Shown here: one piece after another, positions 59,786-64,000 of the stretch
How the letters are laid out: the number at the start of each line of letters is the position of its first letter
Numbering within the stretch: position 1 is the stretch's first letter
Assembly: GCF_949987535.1 (NCBI RefSeq)
Contig: NC_080066.1
Coordinates: forward strand, 95,313,600-95,377,599
Length of the DNA stretch: 64,000 nucleotides
Source of the DNA: Balaenoptera acutorostrata
Lineage: Eukaryota; Chordata; Mammalia; Artiodactyla; Balaenopteridae
Direction of reading: 5' to 3'
Made by a program: the position numbers and the translations under genes
The notes under the pieces: generated by a model
What the model saw: the letters and a program-made list of their open reading frames with translations, nothing else
Told to the model about the DNA's origin: nothing
Database searches by the model: none

Positions 59786-60399
59786 AACTGAAAATCCTAA
59801 GAAATCCACTAAAAAAACTATTGGAATAAATGAGTTTGGCAAGATTGCAGAATCCAAGATCAACACACAGCAAAATAATTGTAATTCTGCACACTAGGAA
59901 CAAACGTCAAAAATGAAATTCAGAAGACAACTCTATTTACAACAGCATCAACAAGAATAAAACACTTAATAAACTGAAACAAAAAATTGTAAGGCTTTTA
60001 CACAGAAAATTATACAACTGTTGGAAAACAATTAAAGCCAACCTAAAAAAATAGAGAAAAAACGATAAATATTCCACAGTTTCATACTAGAAGACTTAAT
60101 ATAGGTGAGACAGCAATACTCCCCAAAAGTGATGTGCAGAGTCAACACAATCCCTATCAATGCCCCACCTGGGATTTTTGTAAAAATTGACAAGCTGATC
60201 TTACAATTCATATAGAAATGCAAGGGACCCTAAAATAACTCAAAGTATCTTGAAAAATAGAAACAAATGGGGACTCATACTTCCCAATTTCAAAACTTAC
60301 TACAAAGCTACAGTAATCAGCATAAAGCTAAACATACCAATCAATTGAACAGAATTCAAGGTTCAGTAATACCTGCCCACTTTTATATCAATTGATTTT

Positions 60400-60536
60400 T
60401 TTTCTTTTCTTTTTTTTTTTTTAGGCAGTGCCATGCGGCATTCGGGATCCTAGTTCCCCGACCAGGGATCAAACCTGTGCCCCCTGCATTGGGAGCAAGG
60501 AGTCTTACTTAACCAATGGACCACCAGGGAAGTCCC
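60400..60536 (-). mobile_element. Short CHR SINE, minus strand
   Basis: The reverse strand opens 'gggacttccctggtggtcca' and ends 'gccgcatggcactgcct' before an A run without AATAAA. A 12-bp duplication, tcaattgatttt, lies at 60388-60399 and 60537-60548. Confidence 0.93.
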
Positions 60537-61191
60537 TCAATTGATTTTCAACTGAATTCAATTCAAGGGTGCCAAGACAATAAATTCAGTGTGGAAAGAA
60601 TGGGCTTATGAACACCCACAACTTATTCAATACAAACACTTGCACACAAATGTTCACAGCAACATTATTTGTAATAGTCAAAAAACAGAAACAACCTTAA
60701 TGTTTACCAAGTAATAGATGGATAAATAAAATGTAGTATATCTAAACAACAGAATATTATTCAGTACTAAAAGGAATTAAGTACACATACATGCTACAAC
60801 ATGAACCTTGAAAACATTATGCTAAGTAAAGCACAAAAGACCACATACTGTATGATCCCATTTAATGTCCAGAATAGGCAAATCCACAGAGACAAAAAAG
60901 AGACTGGTGGTTGCATATGGGTGGGTGGGGTTGAATACTGGCTGGAGGAAAATGGGGAGTAACTAGTAGAGGACACAGGGTTTCTTTTTGGAGTGCTGAA
61001 ACGTCCATTAAAATGACTGTGGTCATGGCTATACAATTCGGTGAATATATTAAAAATCACTAAACTGAACACTTTTCAAGGGTGAATTATATAGCAGTGA
61101 ATTACATCTCATTTTTTTAAAGTTCTAAAAAAATACTAAAGGAAGTTCTTCAGACTAATAGGAAATGAACTAGTACGAAAATGGATCCAGG

Positions 61192-61563
61192 GGACTTCCC
61201 TAGTAGTCCAGTGGTAAAGAATCTGTCTTCTAATGCAGGAGATGCAGGTTTGATCCCTGGTCTGAGAACTAATATCCCACATGCTTGGGGCAACTAAGCC
61301 CGCGTGCCACAACTACTAAGCTCACACGCCTCAACTAGAGACCCCGCAGGCCACAACTAGAGAAGAGAAAACCCACACACCACAACTAGAGAGAAGCCCG
61401 TGAGCCACAATGAAGAGCCCGTGCAGCACAACGAAAGATCCCACAGGCCTCAAAGAAGACCCCACATGCCACAACTAAGACTCAACACAGCCAAAAAAAA
61501 TAAATTAATTAAATAAGTATTTTTTTTTTAAAGTAGCAAGCTAAGTTTAAAAAAAAGAAAAGG
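61192..61563 (+). mobile_element. CHR SINE, diverged long type with extra internal blocks
   Basis: Head 'ggacttccctagtagtccag'. The body repeats an 'ccacaactagaga' block several times and differs from the other copies. A 13-bp duplication, aaatggatccagg, lies at 61179-61191 and 61564-61576. Confidence 0.9.
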
Positions 61564-61791
61564 AAATGGATCCAGGAATGAATGAGAAGACCCATGAAAA
61601 ACAAACGTGAATAAATATAAAAGGCTTTTTCTTACGTTTATTTAAATGACTACTGACTGATTAAAGCAAATAAAATAATAACATTTGGGGGGGTTTATAA
61701 CATATCTAAGGACATGAACAACAAGGACATTAGCTGGTCATGAACTGCTATAATACTAATTTAATTCTACTTGATAAATTAAGAATGCACA

Positions 61792-62054
61792 GGGCTTCCC
61801 TGGTGGTGCAGTGGTTGAGAATATGCCTGCCAATGCAAGGGACACGGGTTCGAGCCCTGGTCTGGGAGGATCCCACATGCCGCGGAGCAACTGGGCCCGT
61901 GAGCCACAATTACTGAGCCTGCGCGTCTGGAGCCTGTGCTCCGCAACAAGAGAGGCCGCGATGATGAGAGGCCCACGCACCGCGATGAAGAGTGGTCCCC
62001 ACTTGCCGCAACTAGAGAAAGCCCTCGCACAGAAACAAAGACTCAACACAGTCA

Positions 62055-62093
<39 letters not shown>

Positions 62094-62121
62094 AAGAACG
62101 TGAATTTCTAAAAAAAAAAAA
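61792..62121 (+). mobile_element. CHR SINE, full length, low-divergence subfamily
   Basis: The same subfamily as 26874. The tail carries about ten AAAT units (62055-62094) and then an A run. An 11-bp duplication, aagaatgcaca, lies at 61781-61791 and 62122-62132. Confidence 0.95.
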
Positions 62122-62154
62122 AAGAATGCACATAATTATCTCTACAACCACTGC

Positions 62155-62475
62155 TACAGAATGAATTGTGCCCCCTCCCAAATTCATATGCTGAAGCCCT
62201 AACCCCCTTGTGACTGTACATGGAAATAGGGTCTTGAAAAAGTAATTAAGGTTAAATGAGGTCATAAAGGTGGGCAGTCTCTCTCTTCTCTACATGAGGA
62301 CACAGCTAGAAGGCAGCTGTCTACAACCCAGGGGAAGACCTCCCAACAAAATTGAACCCTACCAAAAACATTACTTGGACTTTCCAGCCTCCAGAAACGT
62401 GAGAAAATAAAATTTTATTAAGTCACCCAGTCTATGGTATTTTGCTATGTCGACCTTAGCAGATTAATACAAACG
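62155..62475 (+). repeat. MaLR-like solo LTR
   Basis: It reads 'tgaattgtgccccctcccaa', 'ttcatatgctgaagccctaa', 'ttccagcctccagaaacgtg', then 'aataaaattttattaagtca' and 'gcagattaatacaa'. This is a well-known mammalian LTR pattern with a polyadenylation signal near the end. No coding part is present. Confidence 0.65.
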
Positions 62476-62549
62476 CATAAAAAAAAATTTACAGAGGCAC
62501 AGCTAAAAACCAATAGGCCACAAGGATGGAATTTTAAAAACGTAGTCCA

Positions 62550-62845
62550 GGACTTCCCTGGTGGCGCAGTGGTTAAGAATCCGCCTGCCAATGCAGGGGA
62601 CACGTGTTCGATCCCTGGTCCGGCAAGATCCCACATGCCGTGGAGCAACTAAGCCCACGTGCCACAACTACTGAAGCCCACGCACCTAGAGTCCATGCTC
62701 CACAACAAGAGAAGCCACCGCAATGAGAAGCCCGCGCACCGCAACAAAGAGTAGCCCCTGCTCGCTGCAACTAGAGAAAGACCATGCGCAGCAACAAAGA
62801 CCCAACGCAGCCAAAAATAAATATATAAAATAAATTAATTTTTAA
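62550..62845 (+). mobile_element. CHR SINE, full length, long type
   Basis: Head 'ggacttccctggtggcgcag', B-box with one change (tgttcgatccctgg), and an A/T tail. A 14-bp duplication with one mismatch (aaaaacgtagtcca / aaaaacgtaatcca) lies at 62536-62549 and 62846-62859. Confidence 0.94.
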
Positions 62846-63704
62846 AAAAACGTAATCCAAATGAAAACAGTGAAGGATAATGAAAGAATAGATGATAGAA
62901 ACAGAAAATACCAAGACGAAATGCTTAAAGCACAGCCACATCAGTAATAATATTAAATGTACGTGAGCAAAACAGTCCAATTAAAAGTCTAGGATGGACA
63001 AAGAAAAAGGTCCCAACTATAAGCTATTTAAAAGAACCACAATTTCAATCTAAAGACACAGACAGACTGAAAATAAAAGGAGGAAAAAAGATAAAACCTT
63101 GCAAATAGAAAATCAGATGAACGCCACTGTGGCTTAATAATATGACTCAGAGTAGACTTTTAGTACCATCAGAGATAATGAGGGTCATTATAAAAATTTT
63201 ATGAGCTCAATTCACCAAAAGGACATAACAATCCTAAATGTATATGTATCTTATCATAAAGCTTGAAAATATCTGAAGCAAAAATTTACAGTACTAAAAA
63301 GAAAGACAGAAAAATCCACAACTATAGAGGGAGATCTTAAAACACCTTTCTCAGTAACTGATAGGAGAGACACCGCCCCCCCTCAAAAAAAAATCAGTAA
63401 GGAGATAGAAGAATTGAACAATGAATTAAACTTACCTGATAAGATCTTATAGAACACTACATCCAACAACTGCATAAGTATACTTAAAGTATTAATCAAA
63501 ACAGACCATATGCTAGACAATACAACAAAGTCAAGATAAATTTCTATTTCTAAGATTTTAAGTCACATGTTCTCTGACAAAAATAGAACCAAACCACAAA
63601 TTAATAACAATTTCAACACAACATATCACAATTTGTAGAATGCACCTAAAGCAGTGCTAAGTGGGATTTTATAGCTTGAAATAAAAGGTCTAAAATAAAT
63701 TATC

Positions 63705-63995
63705 TTAGGGATTGATAAACTTTTTGTAAAGGGCTAGGTAGCAAAAATGTTAGGCTTGAAAGTCTGGACACTCTTTACTCAACTCTACCACTGTAGCATA
63801 AAAGAAGCCACAAGACAATACATAAACAAGTGAGCACACCTGTGTTCTAACAAATGGACACTGAAATTTGAATTTTATATAATTTTCACGTATGACAAAA
63901 TATTACTTTTCTTTTGTTTCCCCCCCAAACACTTAAAAATATAAAAACCATACTTAGTTTGCAGGCCATAACAACAACAAAAAAAGACAGGCTAG
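63705..63995 (+). repeat. hAT-type DNA transposon, opposite orientation
   Basis: It starts 'gataaactttttgtaaaggg', continues 'ctcaactctaccactgtagc' and 'aagccacaagacaatacata', and ends near 'gtttgcaggccataac'. It is the reverse of the family at 11672 and 45205, with an AT-rich insert at about 63860-63950. Confidence 0.65.
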
Positions 63996-64000
63996 GTATG

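Larger units (their letters stand above)
59600..61125 (+). repeat. L1M LINE 3' half, plus strand
   Basis: It shows ORF2 sequence ('ggcaagattgcagaatccaa', 'cagtaatcagcataaagcta'), then 'atactgtatgatcccattta' and the end 'tatagcagtgaattacatct'. A short MER2-like piece is inserted at 59720-59785 and a SINE at 60400. Frames are broken by many stops. Confidence 0.7.
59150..63700 (+). repeat. Old L1 (HAL1/L1M-like), plus strand, broken by several insertions
   Basis: Pieces at 59150-59600 ('agaagctcagcaaacaccaa'), 61126-61640 ('aaggaagttcttcagactaa') and 62870-63700 ('gcacctaaagcagtgctaag') follow the order of an ancient L1 of the plus strand. A second L1, SINEs and an LTR separate them. All frames are broken. 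Confidence 0.5.

Noticed and set aside
1..64000. CRISPR arrays, operons, phage or bacterial systems
   Set aside because: The sequence is intron-rich mammalian DNA. The repeats are SINEs, LINEs, LTRs and microsatellites without evenly spaced unique spacers.
57590..64000. An additional host gene in the 5' intron
   Set aside because: The longest frames (for example 59283-59603) fall in old L1 sequence and show no splice-linked continuation.

Overview
The window is nuclear genomic DNA from a mammal, and most of it is one gene on the minus strand. The gene is MGA (MAX dimerization protein MGA), a very large T-box plus bHLH-zipper transcription factor. The repeats narrow the host. There are 18 tRNA-derived SINEs of the CHR type, most with clear target-site duplications, next to cetartiodactyl-type LINE-1 3' ends. 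I see no Bov-B or Bov-tA elements, which would be expected in a ruminant. A cetacean, or less likely a hippopotamus, fits best. This is an inference from repeat content.

Twenty-two coding exons of MGA can be placed by hand with GT-AG borders. Every junction keeps the reading frame and no exon has an internal stop, so the locus looks intact rather than pseudogenic. In transcript order they run from 57589 down to position 1. The large exon at 56641-57589 follows the T-box, and the exons carrying the T-box and the start codon lie beyond 64000. Next come exons for a cysteine-rich domain (44573-44921), a long Ser/Thr/Val-rich and acidic middle (12557-18453), and the bHLH-zipper (2264-4296). The final exon is cut by the window start. 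About 2,357 codons are present, against roughly 3,065 recalled for the human protein. MGA pairs with MAX through the bHLH-zipper, binds E-box and T-box sites, and scaffolds the PRC1.6 repressor complex that silences germline genes.

The introns make up the rest. The 18-kb intron at 26610-44572 is the main repeat nest. It holds a 5'-truncated L1 with an 18-bp target-site duplication (30557-32121) inserted in an old antisense L1. It also holds an older sense L1 (about 33150-35825), a Tigger1 DNA transposon fragment with a decayed transposase start (about 35826-37121), many CHR SINEs, an (AT)n run and a (GGAA)n tract grown from a SINE tail. The 5' intron (57590-64000) holds L1 pieces, four CHR SINEs, a MaLR-like LTR and a hAT-type fragment. 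The introns at 6717-9460 and 48607-55499 hold old L1 and LTR fragments. Several smaller introns show nothing recognisable.

I found no second protein-coding gene, structural RNA gene, CRISPR array or clearly new biological system. The points most worth a second look are a two-fold repeated cysteine motif in MGA, two candidate alternative splice sites in coding exons, an orientation bias of full-length CHR SINEs against the gene, and several nested insertions whose order can be read from target-site duplications.
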